Shown one piece after another: positions 47,801-59,864 of a DNA stretch of 64,000 nt; position 1 is the stretch's first letter; the number at the start of each line of letters is the position of its first letter. The DNA comes from Rhabditoides inermis (Eukaryota; Nematoda; Chromadorea; Rhabditida; Rhabditidae). The DNA is taken from contig CAWZYM010000158.1 in NCBI GenBank assembly GCA_963966185.1, positions 543,501 through 607,500 on the forward strand. Direction: 5' to 3'. The notes beneath the pieces were generated by a model. That model had not been told where the DNA came from and did no database searches. It worked only from the letters and a program-made list of their open reading frames with translations. The translations under genes and the position numbers were made by a program.

Positions 47801-50800
47801 AAAAGGAACAATCAAATCTATGAAACTTGTTTTTGAGTACATCACACGAATACGAATACTACAAAAAGATGAATCTGTCTCGGAACATTCACGTAAGTAT
47901 TGTATACAAAATTCCGAAACAATATACGTGATGAACAGAAGGAAAAAATTGCAGTATCGAACTGGTGGCAGTGGAGAACATTCCCTCCCCTGGCAGCGGG
48001 GACTCTACCACCGATGCAGCTGTCATAAGGTGAGAGCCATCGATAAGTCGATAATCACGTCAACCAATCAATACTCACACTTACCTCACTCTCGATCAGG
48101 TTCCGAAGATGTGATGCTGATGACGTAATTAGTTGATAATCAATCAATAATCAGATACGTGTACGACACGGACACTCGCTCTCACATCCACCACGTGGTA
48201 TCGAGGGGCAGCAGTCGGGCAGGAGACAGGGAGGAAGAGGAGGTAGGGAGCGAGAAAGAACTTCAGGAGTTTGTTTTGTAGTGATGTTTTGTAGTGATCA
48301 TTATATTTATATCAAAATAATTAAGAACGTATTCAATGAAGACGAAGCAATATTGCGTTGCAAACTTGAAAGATGAATCTATTATTACTGTGAAACGTAT
48401 CTACAAATACACATACAAAATGCAATTATAACATTTTCCAGCTGCAGCCTACGCGCCCTCGATCTTTCCACGAGTCCACCACAACCACCACGGAAGTGAC
48501 CAGGTTAATCGATAATTGATCGACTATCAATCAATAAGTAACTGATCAATACATCTGTAGGGACGCGAACGGAAAGGAAACAACCAAGACTACCGCCTAT
48601 GCCACTATTCCGGGGGTGAGATCGTTATTATTGTGAAACCTAAATTAAGACTCTAATAGTGTCTTTGTTGCAAATGTATAGCAGACGATAGAAACGTACA
48701 ATAATACTTTAACAATGATACAAGTAATCGTGACCAAGAAAAGATTATTGTTTTTGTGAAGATGTTATTGTATTCGGCAATTGAAACGTAGTTGCGAAAG
48801 AAAATCATTGGATAGCAGTATGTATGTACCGATCACTGAGTGAATGAATAATTCTGTAAATTTATTGGAACACGTAGAACGATGTGGAAATTAGTGTTCC
48901 GCACCAATCAATCACATCATCCATCAGTGAAACGTACCGATAAAGAGTATGATTGTGAGACCATGCAATTCTGACTATTCACATTTCAGGTTCCCTCGAT
49001 CGGGGACGGGGTGGTGCTTCGATCGCCCGGCAGACGAGTACTCAACGAGACACTCATCAACGACACCATAGAGTAAGGAGGGGACTAGGGCAACTGAAGA
49101 GGGCAGAAAGGAACCAGGCAAACAAGGGAGACGAGTGACATGTGTCCTTCAGTGACGCTGACGACTCGGCCTTCCAGCGTCACTCGCAGCCCCGTCTCAC
49201 CAGACACAACCTGCACACCCCCGAAGAGGTGCGAATGATCACATTACATAGATATTGATTGATAGTAACATATAAGAACTATATGTCGGATATCTGTCGT
49301 ATACTGTTCACGCACTAATCACTGAGAACATATTGGTACGATGGAACGTATACCGAATATTTACGCGTCCCATTGTCATTGTTGTATACACACTTTTCAT
49401 TCGCCAGACAACTAAAACATACTTTCGGAAACATGAGAGTATGTTATGTGTTATGTGGCGGCTATGCCAAAGAGAGCCGTAAATCTGCGGCTAGCGGTTC
49501 ATAGATCTCTCTCGCGCCGCAATTGATCACTACACGCATCGGCTGATTGATTAGATCACCTACTGCCTATACTGGCTAACCAGATTAGTGTTGCCAATCG
49601 TCTCAACATTGTCTCATTCTGTTTTCCATCGCTACGCCCTGTATTCCAACTGATTTTCTAAATGAAAAAGTTCTTACTCAACAACTCTTCGAAATCCACG
49701 CCGCGATCAAAGGTTATTTTTTCGAAATCAAAAAAGCATACTGCTTTCATTATTAAGTAAAATTCGACCGATCCTAAGACACGCTTGCGAAACGTATTTC
49801 GGAAATAATAAAAAAAGTTCCCGATTATTAATAACTTCAACTGTTACTGTGGCCAAACTCAAACCGAATTCGATAGATTGTACTTTGATGACATGTCTTG
49901 CAGGGCTCTGTTCCAATCGGTTCGTCTTCCCATGGAAAGCCACCAGTGCCACCCCCGAAACCACCCACTGGACAGGGGGTAGAGGTTCGTTCATAGATAT
50001 TAGCATATGACATTATTCCATTCCATGTTCCGTTCCTCTTCCAGTATTTCTGAATCTGGTAACAACGCAGTTATAGGATAAGTAACACCCATTATTATAA
50101 TCACCCATTCTCATTCTCTGCGCGGTTTGATTTAGTATGATAGGCCTTGGAGAGAAGGTGTGACCGGGAGATGAAAAAGAGAAACAACTGCGACAATGCT
50201 ATCGATTCTCGATGGGATAATTGATGAGACAGGTTCGCCCCACTGCGCATTGCACGGCATAAGAGAGAGATTGGAGAGTAATCGCACTTGTTGATACCCG
50301 CAGATCTGTTACTTATTATGTTCATCCCGATGTAATTGTAAGTCACAAACTTTCAGGTCATTCGCACCATAACCACACAGGACCCTAACGCGGTGGGTAT
50401 TTGGTATTTGGAATGATACATACGTGCAATTACAAATATATGATATCTCATTTCATTGCAAATGTTCAAATAACATCATACATATCATACTTGCGAAACG
50501 TTTAGTTTTCAGGCGTACTCTGTGATTAACAAGATGCCACCCGGTGGACAACACTCCAAGACGGTACGGCAGAGTTACAGTTGTCGATTTCAGAATTCAG
50601 ATTTTCACTCTTTTCTCATTCAGGTGGTGACCACCTACGGACAACCGGGGCAGGCACAGAATGGAGCCGGCATACAGGTGAGAGACAAACTTGGAACATT
50701 AGGGAAACGTTAGACTCACGTTTCTAGTATGTGTAAAGATAAATAATTTTGTGTCTAGATGCGGGACCAGTCCACTCGACCCAATCGTCTCATGGGTGCC

Positions 50801-52456
50801 GTAGACTCCAAACAGGAGATGGTACGGTGGACAAATATTGAATTATTGATTTATTGCTGACTGTAGATCGATCGTGAAATGCGTGCCCGTGAGGAGATGC
50901 TGCGGCAGACGCGCGAAGATGTGCAGAGGAGGTGGGTCCCGACACGAATACACTTGTCACTGTAGTCGTTCCAGATCCTACCTGGAACACGGCGCGAGAC
51001 AGAAGGCACCCGCTGCGCTGCCAAGGTATTTTGTTTCGGAATCAATTCGGAGTTATATTTCATTTCAAGTGTGAAAACTTCAATCCGCCTATATTATCTT
51101 GAAAAATGTTGAATCATATATATGAATTTTGTGAAACGTAACTACATAGAGTAATAAAAATAGTTATATACTCTCCAGGTGCATAACGTTGCATACGATG
51201 TGGTAAAACCTAACCTCTACGTTATCTCAAATGACAAGCGCTGAGCGCTTCCGTATGAAACATTGTGCGCAAATGGTGCGGGACGTTTTGAACAGGAGAA
51301 CTGCTGGAACATTCATATACTAACTATATTGTTCTAAAAAGAGTTGCCGTTGTCTTGTCAGATACGAGAACCTTCCGGTGGCGCCTGCTCCTCAGCAACA
51401 GCCGCGGGCAGTCGTCTATGAGACTGTGCCCGGAGAGGGGGAGGCGGGGGGAGAAGGAGGGGGAGGAGGACAGAGTGGACAGGTGGGTGAGACGCGAAGT
51501 GCGTGTGTTGATAGAAGATGTTGTAGGGCAGGAACACGTACATGATTCCTCCCGAGATGCGCGAGCCGGGCAGTCCCATACAGGTCAGAGTGCATCTCGG
51601 AAGCAAGAAAGGGGTGAGTATGCTTCACGTTATAAAGTTTTCGTAAGCGCAAGTGAATAAAGATAGGTTAAGATTTACGGTGTTGAATCAAACAATGTCC
51701 AGAGGACTCGCGAAGTATCACGTATGAAAAAGAAACTAGATACCTGCGGAGATGATACGAAATATGTTTTACCTTGTATTGAAATGGCATTCAGTGGTTG
51801 CAGGAGATAATTGGTTTCACTCAGCAATATGTGATAGATCCATCAAAGTGTTTGTGAGTAACTATTTGTTCTAGCCGGAGCAGACTCTCGCCCCGACCTC
51901 TGATGGCCTCTCACCCTGGCAGGGTCCGCAGGGTCAGCTGCCCCCCTATGAACAGAGGTATCCCGACCCCACACAGCAGGCAGGATACAGGTGCGTGACA
52001 TCATTTTCATTATAAACACCTGTTCATTTTACAGGGTAAAGATGAGTTGTTGGCAACAGAGTAAAACTATTGATTAGAGTAACTTGCTCAAAGTGGTCTT
52101 ATAATTTTGGTGAAACTTACTCGTAATTGAACGGATTTTCAATGAACCAGAGACGCAGTCTTGTATGTTGTGTGTATAGTCTTGTATGTTAAGTGTATAT
52201 ACAGAAAAAGCAAAACTTGGTGTCTAGTACATCAAGTCTGAAGGCTTGTTGTTTTTGTAAAACTCAGTTTTCAATTTTCCCTCATCAGACCGACGGCACC
52301 CCCGCACCGACGGGACGAGGACTACGGTAGCGACTGGGACACGGAGAGCGAGCGGCCAGCCAGGGTGGAGAGGGTCCCTATTGTGAGTCTCTCTCTCTCT
52401 CTCTCTATCTCTTCCCCTCTCTCTCTCCCTCTCTCCCTCTCTCCCCCTCTCCCTCT

Positions 52457-52505
<49 letters not shown>

Positions 52506-53850
52506 CTCTCATCCATTCGATGTAGGCCCTGCAGACCCAGCCTGCTCGTCAGTCGGGAGAGGGAGGAGGGGGAGGGGGTGGAATCCTCCGGAACAGTGGT
52601 GAACGTCCCTCGACTGAAGGAAGAGGCCAGGGATACATGGCGGGAGAGGAACAGACACACGCACAGTACCAGAGAGTCAGTCGTGTTATTTTCCTGAATT
52701 ACACGTTGAAAAATTGTTCGATTCCCACATACGTTTGTAAGTACGTTTCATGAGTGATTTAAAATGTTCATCACAGTTTTCCTAACAATCACACCAATAT
52801 GTAGCAACTTGCAACACTCACTATTTGTGACTATACAATGTGATACTCCAGCCGCCTGCGTACCAGCCGCGTCCGTCTCGTCTCTCGGGAGACGCGGAGC
52901 CGCGCAAGTCACGCGAGGCGGCGCGCAACTCGCGCGAAGTCGACGCGCCCACCCCCCGCGCACCATTCCAGTCGCCCCGAGCCGTGGAGGAACAGAGAGG
53001 TGAGGCTTGGGGCGGAGCTTGGGTGGGCGGGGCTTCCCTTCGTATATCACCGCACCTCTTTCCCAGATGATGATCGTGATTTCTACCCCGAACGTCGTCC
53101 GCTCACAGGTGGGAAAACGAGCTCATTTGCATATTCTAACTGTTCTGATTAGGTCGCGGAGCGGAGCCGATGGACAGACAGCCACGCGGGAAGAAGCAGA
53201 AAAAGAGGGTCGGAGACGCCAACTACAGGTATGATAGATGACATTCCTGAATGAACAAAAAACGCATGAACATGTATCATGTATGCAGTTACACAATGAT
53301 TTGAAAATCAGATGGAACTTTTTTCACTGCATGACTTCTCATGGTATTCTAGAATACGCAACCGCACCTCGTACTACGGTGCCGAGGCCCCCAACTACAA
53401 ACTCAAGTTCTGGCTGTGCACCCTCATTCCCATTATCATCGCTATCATATTGATATGCATACTCACATGGCTCTACTTCAACCTCGAACTCTAATCACTC
53501 ACTAATAGTCACTGTTACTGTTAGAGTGACGAGTGGCAATGTGTTTGCACTAATAATCACTAATCACAACGACTTTCATTTTTAGTGTGACCTCACCTCA
53601 GTTTGCTTTCTAACCCCGTGGTTGCAGTCTGTGTGGTCCGCTGGGTTCGTGCGGCCCATGTGGCTGCTGTGGCGGACCATCGGACGATCAGGAGGACGAG
53701 GAGGATGGGTGCTGTGGTTGTCCCCCTCTGTCTCAGTGGCGGGACAACCCCCGCAGCTGCTGTCTCGTATTCTGCTATTTCATCCTCGCACCCATTGTCA
53801 TTCTCGCTGTCCTCATCACCATTGGAATCGTCCTCGCTGTCACACTCTAG
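37925..53850 (+). CDS. Large low-complexity protein with NGQPRS(W/F)DYSRP repeats and C-terminal membrane anchor
   Basis: 36 exons in phase: 37925-37943, 38000-38058, 38135-38232, 38308-38551, 38604-38665, 38736-38827, 38902-39092, 39149-39461, 40615-40671, 40917-41028, 41092-41173, 41249-41350, 46960-47006, 47097-47210, 47955-48029, 48155-48242, 48442-48503, 48561-48615, 48990-49072, 49153-49228, 49904-49978, 50357-50392, 50513-50563, 50624-50677, 50759-50821, 50867-50931, 50966-51025, 51362-51482, 51527-51583, 51875-51990, 52289-52382, 52526-52675, 52852-52999, 53067-53108, 53153-53228, then either 53353-53494 (1,126 aa) or 53628-53850 (1,153 aa). It starts MSRRRI. Four exons carry LLNGQPRS(W/F)DYSRP. 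The middle is Thr-rich; a PPVPPPKPP stretch could bind SH3 domains; there is a short charged helical stretch (REMRAREEMLRQTRED) and Gly-rich segments. Either last exon ends in one hydrophobic span with a very short tail, suggesting a tail-anchored protein facing the cytoplasm. It has no domain I recognise; a structural or scaffold role is inference. Confidence 0.8.
38233..38307 (+). other. GC-AG intron
   Basis: The upstream exon ends ATGAG and the intron begins GCATGT, ending TTTCAG. Phase across the junction is correct (AG then C). No GT donor nearby keeps the frame, so this is a non-canonical but common minor donor class. Confidence 0.65.
39663..40201. mobile_element. TTAA-flanked element containing a perfect 81-base hairpin
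   Basis: The left end TTAAAGGAGCACACCACTCTG and the right end near 40175-40201 are imperfect inverted repeats bounded by TTAA. Inside, 39801-39839 and 39843-39881 are perfectly complementary 39-base arms with a GCG loop. The right TTAA is shared with the next element. No protein is encoded. Confidence 0.7.
40198..40513. mobile_element. TTAA-type MITE, AAGGGAGTGTAC family, copy 2
   Basis: Inverted repeats of over 40 bases (AAGGGAGTGTACACTCTG, then TTTCGAAGTTGAGTTAGCA) match copy 1 at 30391-30700. TTAA is present on both sides, the left one shared with the element at 39663-40201. It sits in the 1.15-kb intron between exons 8 and 9 of the NGQP-repeat gene. Confidence 0.8.
42098..42790 (-). CDS. 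Possible minus-strand gene or captured gene fragment
   Basis: A minus-strand AATAAA lies near 42098-42103. Upstream of it are exon-like pieces with good splice sites: 42351-42290, ending EDEDEESEVEAPD and stop, and an exon ending at donor 42396 whose matching frame reads EGEKAKTPLKSNVIRYKEEE. A further possible piece at about 42680-42612 reads SVSYEEAIIHLRSRS. The 42396-42563 segment has a stop in this frame near its 5' end, so either the acceptor is internal or the copy is broken. The acidic product is not recognised. Position inside an inverted-repeat insertion suggests a fragment carried by a transposon. Confidence 0.35.
43044..45871 (+). mobile_element. RTE-like non-LTR retrotransposon, near full-length, frameshifted
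   Basis: The main frame, 43044-45485 (813 codons), starts with an apurinic-type endonuclease domain (GDFNAKLG, DHSKLDYILL, TSDHSLVRM), then a reverse transcriptase (LLFKKGDSQDIGNYRPVA, FRKGYSCADQI, VDYKKAYDSVEF, GARQGCPLSP, LAYADDVAVFA, YLGRLLS). The C-terminal part continues in a second frame from about 45424 (LTYGCETW) and a third from about 45590 to 45871 (HRKWKF, then NWTPKKTGRPVRPHKEWEDD, then DRRKWNDL), so two frameshifts break the ORF. The single-ORF EN-RT layout, the C-terminal W.P...GRP..RW block and the short TTTGATT-type 3' repeats at 45928-45952 fit the RTE clade. It would copy itself by target-primed reverse transcription, but this copy is probably inactive. Confidence 0.85.
46055..46082. 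repeat. (AT)n microsatellite
   Basis: Short alternating AT run inside the 4.6-kb insertion, downstream of the retrotransposon. Confidence 0.9.
52387..52500. repeat. (CT)n tract filling an intron
   Basis: The 143-bp intron between two coding exons of the NGQP-repeat gene is mostly CT repeat, leaving only the donor and a short branch/acceptor region as unique sequence. Confidence 0.95.
53353..53494 (+). CDS. Alternative last exon A of the NGQP-repeat gene
   Basis: After the AG of the preceding exon (ends 53228), this exon opens in phase and encodes about 20 polar residues (TSYYGAEAPNYKLKF) followed by a hydrophobic span of about 20 residues (LIPIIIAIILICILTW) and LYFNLEL, then TAA. It is a classical C-terminal tail anchor with no lumenal domain. 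Acceptor: TATTCTAG. Confidence 0.75.
53628..53850 (+). CDS. Alternative last exon B of the NGQP-repeat gene
   Basis: It has the same acceptor phase as exon A (one base completes the AG codon). It encodes a Cys/Gly-rich stretch (LCGPLGSCGPCGCCGG), an acidic DDQEDEED, a CCGCPP motif, then an unbroken hydrophobic span (VFCYFILAPIVILAVLI...) ending at ...VTL and TAG. The clustered cysteines next to the membrane could be palmitoylated. Because exon A contains its own stop, A and B must be mutually exclusive. Confidence 0.7.
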
Positions 53851-54898
53851 GCTTACTGTAGCTTCATGGCTTACTGTAGTTTGAATGCTGCGTTTTAAAC
53901 ACTGTAGATACCATACTGTAACTGAACAGTATTTTCCTCACCATCATTGCCATTCACATTTATGTTCATTCACTGCACTCACTCTCACTTTTCTTTTTCA
54001 CCCACAATTCTCTCTCGTATTTCCTAGTCGTCGTTTTGTTAACATTGTTCCGTGTTTTTCATTGTAATAAGAAATGATTGCTATTACGTTCACTTATTGT
54101 ATCACTTACATACCTACAAAAACGCAAGATGCTATATTGATCATTGATGAATGATTTTACTCGTATTTTGTAATGAATAAAATAAATATTTGTAACAAGT
54201 TTTGCTTATCAGCTATGGCAGAAGGGAAATATTGCGTGGTCAACGAGTGCGTAACAAGCAAACGGGCGCAGTGGCATGTTTCTTCGTGTCAAATTAGTGG
54301 AAACGAGTTTGAAAAATCAATCTAGCGAATCTGCGGCACGCAGAAGAGAACATTTTTTGTGTGGTTACATTTTGAGGCTTTGCTTTCTGGTCGCGCGAAA
54401 GGGGTACTCTCATTTGACATTCCATTGACGTCTGATGCATGCTTAACTCACATACACACTCAGTTCCCATGAATAACACACTTCGCCGTCTCGATAGCAG
54501 AGTTCTTTCATTTTTCCCAGCATCCGGAGCCTCTGATTCTCTATATCTGTCTCAATCTCTCACACTCTGTTTCTGTAAATTCCTCTATCTCTTATCTTAT
54601 TTACTTTTTCTTATTAATAGTCAGCACAAGTCAGACGTAGTACTTAATGTATTTTCCGGGAATTACTAAATTGCCTCAAGAAATAAAAGCGTATCTGATT
54701 ATTGCACTTTTGCTGGGCTTGCCCTTCTTCCACTTCATTACCTATTCACTCTACTTTTACCTAACAAATACTAGCAGACGGAAGCTACTGTGTTCGGTTG
54801 GATTGCAGGCACTTATGCAAATTGCAGTGATCATCGCATCTGTTCGTCCACACCTCAACGACTGGCCAGTGTGTAGCCATGACGACCCGACGCCTATC

Positions 54899-54980
<82 letters not shown>

Positions 54981-55358
54981 ATTCTCAAGCGTTCGTTTCG
55001 TGTCCTCTCTCTGCCACGTATCTTTTAGACTACATTCCGAGCTTTACGTTACGATCCTCTTTGTTGCCACCGAAATATTTTTTTTATCCTACATAGCAGT
55101 GCGTTTTGTCTACAATTTGCGAATCAATATCGTTGTGTGAAGCGTTTAGCACCATTTCTTTGTAGCGTTATTTCTGTTGCACTTGAATAATAGTGATGTT
55201 GAGTTGCAATCAATGATGTTTGTTTGTGGAGGGCTCTTCTTACATGGACGTCGCTCATTTGCCGTCCCTGTCATTACCTATTCTATTCATCCTTCCTCAC
55301 CCAACACACCTGCGCCCCATTCACCTGAAAGGGAGCACCCTTCTCTCTCTCTCTCTCT

Positions 55359-55397
<39 letters not shown>

Positions 55398-55600
55398 TCT
55401 ATCTCTCTCTCTCTTCAATAGGAGAGAGGTTCGGATTTGTCATTCTGCCACTCCCTTTCTCTCTATGATTATTGTCATCTTGTTTTCCCAGCAGCGAGTA
55501 ATGGACTCGATTTGTCTTATGTCGTATTATACGCGGTTCTCTGCTACTTCTGTTTACGTTCTCAAATACCACCTATACAATATAGGAATCTCCGGTAGAC
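53851..55600. other. Intergenic region between the two long + strand genes
   Basis: No further exon was recognised. An AATAAA cluster near 54175-54190 could end the upstream transcript. (CT)n tracts lie at 54902-54977 and 55340-55415. Confidence 0.55.
54902..54977. repeat. (CT)n tract
   Basis: CT repeats with a single TT interruption, in the intergenic region. Confidence 0.95.
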
Positions 55601-58600
55601 ATGGAGGAAACGCAGTTGGTAGGCGGACTTCGGTATCGCAGTAGGCGATTCAAGGTGAGTACTTTCATGCATTCATCATAACGATCAGATAGATTTTTAT
55701 TTGCTTATCAATGTTAGATCACGCGTCGCAGCATCAACCGATTCATCCGTGGTCTAGCCATCCGATATTTCATCGAGGAGAAACACGTGAGCGCTAATTA
55801 TATGTTTTTTTTTGTTTAAAAAAACGGGTGTCGGTTGGTATTGACGATAATTTGACCCTCCATTTTATATGTCTTGGGAGAAACGTATTTGACGTAAACA
55901 CGAGAACATGAATCTTAATTTCTCATTTGTAAACATATTGTTATTTCTTATTATTGATTGAACGTCGTACCATCAGGCTTCCTCCCCGTCTCCCTTTCAC
56001 CTCGACTTCTCCTCTCTCTCCAATGAAGATGCGGAGCCGAGCAGCAGAAAGACACCCAGTGGGTTATATATTTCATGTTCGCCAAGTCATTTCTTAATTA
56101 CCTGTTTTTGGTTGTTCTCAGCAATATTGGAGCATGAATTGACGATTGCCATTTAAATATTTTATAAGGGTTCATTGCGCAGTGCAAACCAATCTGTTCC
56201 TCATGGTACCGAGCGTTTACCATTATGTGAATCGAGGAGCTGACTGAAGACATTCTTACAGAAGGTCTGCCGTGTCCGAAGCGGCCCCTCTCCAGTGGGG
56301 CAGGCAGGGAGGAGGGAACACCAGGCTGTGTCCTCTCCCCGCGGGAGATGATCATACAACAAATACAGAGGAGGTGGGTGAACTGAGTGCCGATCTGCTC
56401 ACAACTGAACACGACAGTTTGTGAATTGGTCGGTGCCTCGAGAGTATGTGTGATGTTATGTGGGTGGTGTTCTGAACCGTCCACCCCTCTTGCAGCATGG
56501 TGTCTCCCCGCCAGGCTATCCTCTCCGGTTCGGTCCAGACACACTCCGACTCCGCGCAGGCAAGCAATGCCGAGTCAGTACAACTTGTTTCTTTATTTTT
56601 TTTTTCAAGTTTTACATAGAAACATTAAAACTACAATGTTTCCTTGAATGATGTAGTGGCAGTGAAACGTATGCGAGAAAACACGAAAAAAAATTCATTT
56701 TGTCTCAACACAGCAAAGCCTGAATAGCATATAAGTCGGTATCATTTGTGATTTTCGAGAGTATCGCTACAGTGCTACTTTCAACCATATTCGAGACCTT
56801 TTATCGCCCTCTTCATCATTGTAGCAGAATTCAAAAAAATACCTAACAAACGATGTGATCGGCGAAATTCGGATGGGGAATTTGAATTGTCATAATAATA
56901 TCGGGCAAAGAAAAAAGTTCTTCATCAAATCTGCAAATATTGCGATGACAGAATTCGAGGAACTTCATTGGCATGGTGGTTGCAATGAAACGTATCAAAT
57001 TCATCCTCTTTTTTGCATGTAGACGTTTCAAAAGAGTCCAATCACTAATTACTAATACAACCTGGATGTCTCCAGTAATATGATATGTCTCTTGTCTCTA
57101 GTTCGTCCTCTTCCTCCACCCGCACTCCTCCCGACCCCGAACCCTCCTACGCAGCCCTCGATGACTACCATGTCACCTCCCCCCGCCACGTTGGGCTAAC
57201 AAGATTCCCACTCGTGAGTTGTTTACTTGTTTACTTTTTTGTTTGTTTACTACATGTGTTTGTGTGTGTGTGGGCGTGTGCGTCAGTGTTGCATGTGTGT
57301 GAGGGAGTGAGATACTCGAAACAACCCTCTCTCTTCCAACCGAAATCCCACCCGATGAATCTCGGCTGCTCGCAATCCGCCCTTTGGCTATCGATTATAA
57401 GTGAACGCCTTCCGACTGCCCGACTCCCGGCTGGCTGCGCGCTCGCCGTCTGGCGCTCTCTCGCTGATCGCGTGCTGAACCGCACTCTCTCGTCTTTGTT
57501 ACAATGCTAATTCGCTGCTCTCGCAATCACAAAAGTACTTGCACGACTCGGAGTTTCTCGGCGGGAGTGTCTGGCTCTCTCGATCTCGCGTGCTCTCTAG
57601 CCACTCTCTCGCCCATTGACCTGGGTAAATTGAGAAAGAGCGGCGAGTGAGAGAAGAGACTACCTGGATAAATCCGCGAGCAAAAGAAACGTGTCCGTCC
57701 GTTTCTCAAAAGTTTCGAACCTACTGACATATTCCAGTTCTTACTACATACTATTACACTATGTTGCGTGTTCATAATTTATTGTTTTCATAATTGTTCC
57801 TGTTCTCTTCTTTTCGTGTCGTGTGCTGATTTCAGTTAATCCGTGACCGTGAATGTTCCCCGTACTTTTCTCGCGTTGTGCGCACTGATTCGGAAGTTGA
57901 TGTCTCTGATTCCACCACCCCTTTTTTCTCTTCTGTCACTTCTTATTCGCAATTTTGCTCTCAATTTGCTGCGCCGTTTTACTGTCTCAGAAAGCTTTGT
58001 GCCTGCTTCTTTTTGTGTCCTGAAACCGCTTTCAACCCCTTTATTGCGTAATAAACATGGAAGTAGTCCGCACATAGCATATTACTGCGCCTGTGTCTTC
58101 TCTCGGTCAGCAGTGTTTCTCTCAGGTGGCTGGAAATATGTTCACCCCGTGTCATCCATCCTTTCCCTCACCCACCCGCCCTCAGGCAAAGAGGAGAGTG
58201 AGTGAGTATACCTGGCAAACGGAAACGAGTTTTTCCGGTGGATCACTCTCACACACACCCTGCCTCACCTTGTCACTCTGTTTACTCGGTTCTTGTTGTA
58301 CTTGTTGTACAAAGTGTGCATTTTGCACATTTGCAAGAGTTGCGCATTTTGAGAACATGCATAGCTTTGCATGTTTCGTTCTTTTCTTGGATGCTTGTGT
58401 CGTAGTAACGCAAAACAAACTCTCCTTTTTCGCCCACGAGTCACTCGCAGAGCATCTTGTGCATAGAATATTCGAGTGGTCGTGTTTTTCGGTGGAAGGC
58501 TGCGAATCTCTGCCAGTAGTCAACACCTACTGCCACTCTCGCGCATATACACCATATCGCATTCTCGCTGTAACCCATCCCATTCCGTTGTTCCCACCCT

Positions 58601-59794
58601 CTCTACTTCTACTCGATTGTTTTCCCTCCTGCCAGCCGATATGGCTCCCTTCCAAGTGTAACTCTGACCCTTCTCTCCCCTCTCCCCTCTCACGCATTCT
58701 CTGAACCCCCTCTATGTCTGCCCCACTCCCACTCGCGCGCTCTCTCGCCGTGTGTCTGACCACGTGCTCTCCGGGCTTACAACGCGCGGGATGCCCGCAG
58801 GGGCGATCCGATCGCGCACTCCCGCATTGATCCGTCCCGCGACGCTATATCGATTTATCGATTGATCCACTCGATGACGTCACATGCTAATCATAGCTGG
58901 CCGGCGGGGTGAAAAGTCTATCTGATCGACAAACATTGTATGCGGCGGTTGGTCATTTCTCCCGCTCTCTCACTTTCTGCCCTCTTTCCATCCGTGCGCT
59001 TTTCAACCAACCCATTCTGTTCTCTCGCCTATTTTTCGCTGATGCTTAATCGAGTTCCGCACATTTTTTGTATGTCTTCTTCATTTCGAATAAGTTTCAT
59101 CTCTCTTTCGCAAGTTCTTGCAGTATGAGTGTATGAGGATGATTTCCTTGATGATGTTGATGATATGTACATAAGCGAAACGTCGGTACATAACTTTTTC
59201 TCGCTGTGCATCGGCTGGACATCACTTTCATCATAGTTTTCGATAAGGTGTTCTGTTCTGATCTCATTCGAAGGTTCTATTTCTTTCCCTGATCAATTCC
59301 ATAAATCGTCCGTGGCGGCGTTATTGTAATTTATCGCCCCGCTCTCTCTTTCTCTCTCTCTCTCTCTCACTCTCTCTCTCTCTCCCTGCCCATTTTCGGG
59401 TGTTTACCTTTGATGACAACTGATTTGTTGTGACTTGTCCGCGTTTTGCGAAATTGATTTCCCGAACCGCATTTCCTCGATTGAACCCTTTTTCATGAAC
59501 TCGAGTGTATTGAGTATTGAGTCATGACTGTGAATCACTATCGTGTTTGCTATATCAGTTTTTTGATCACACACTCATTTTCATATCACAAACATTCTCG
59601 TATAGTGAACGCTTGCTATCAATTCGAAAAAAAAACTATGTGAACCATAAATCCCATCCCTTCTTATCCGTCTTCCACTCTTTTTCTCATTTTTCTGAGG
59701 AAAACGAATGAATTGGTGTTGCTTCAAGCCACCACCTGTTGAAAGGCCATAAAGCCGTTCTCTCGAGATCTCCCTTTTTGATTTCTCTCTCTCC

Positions 59795-59864
<70 letters not shown>

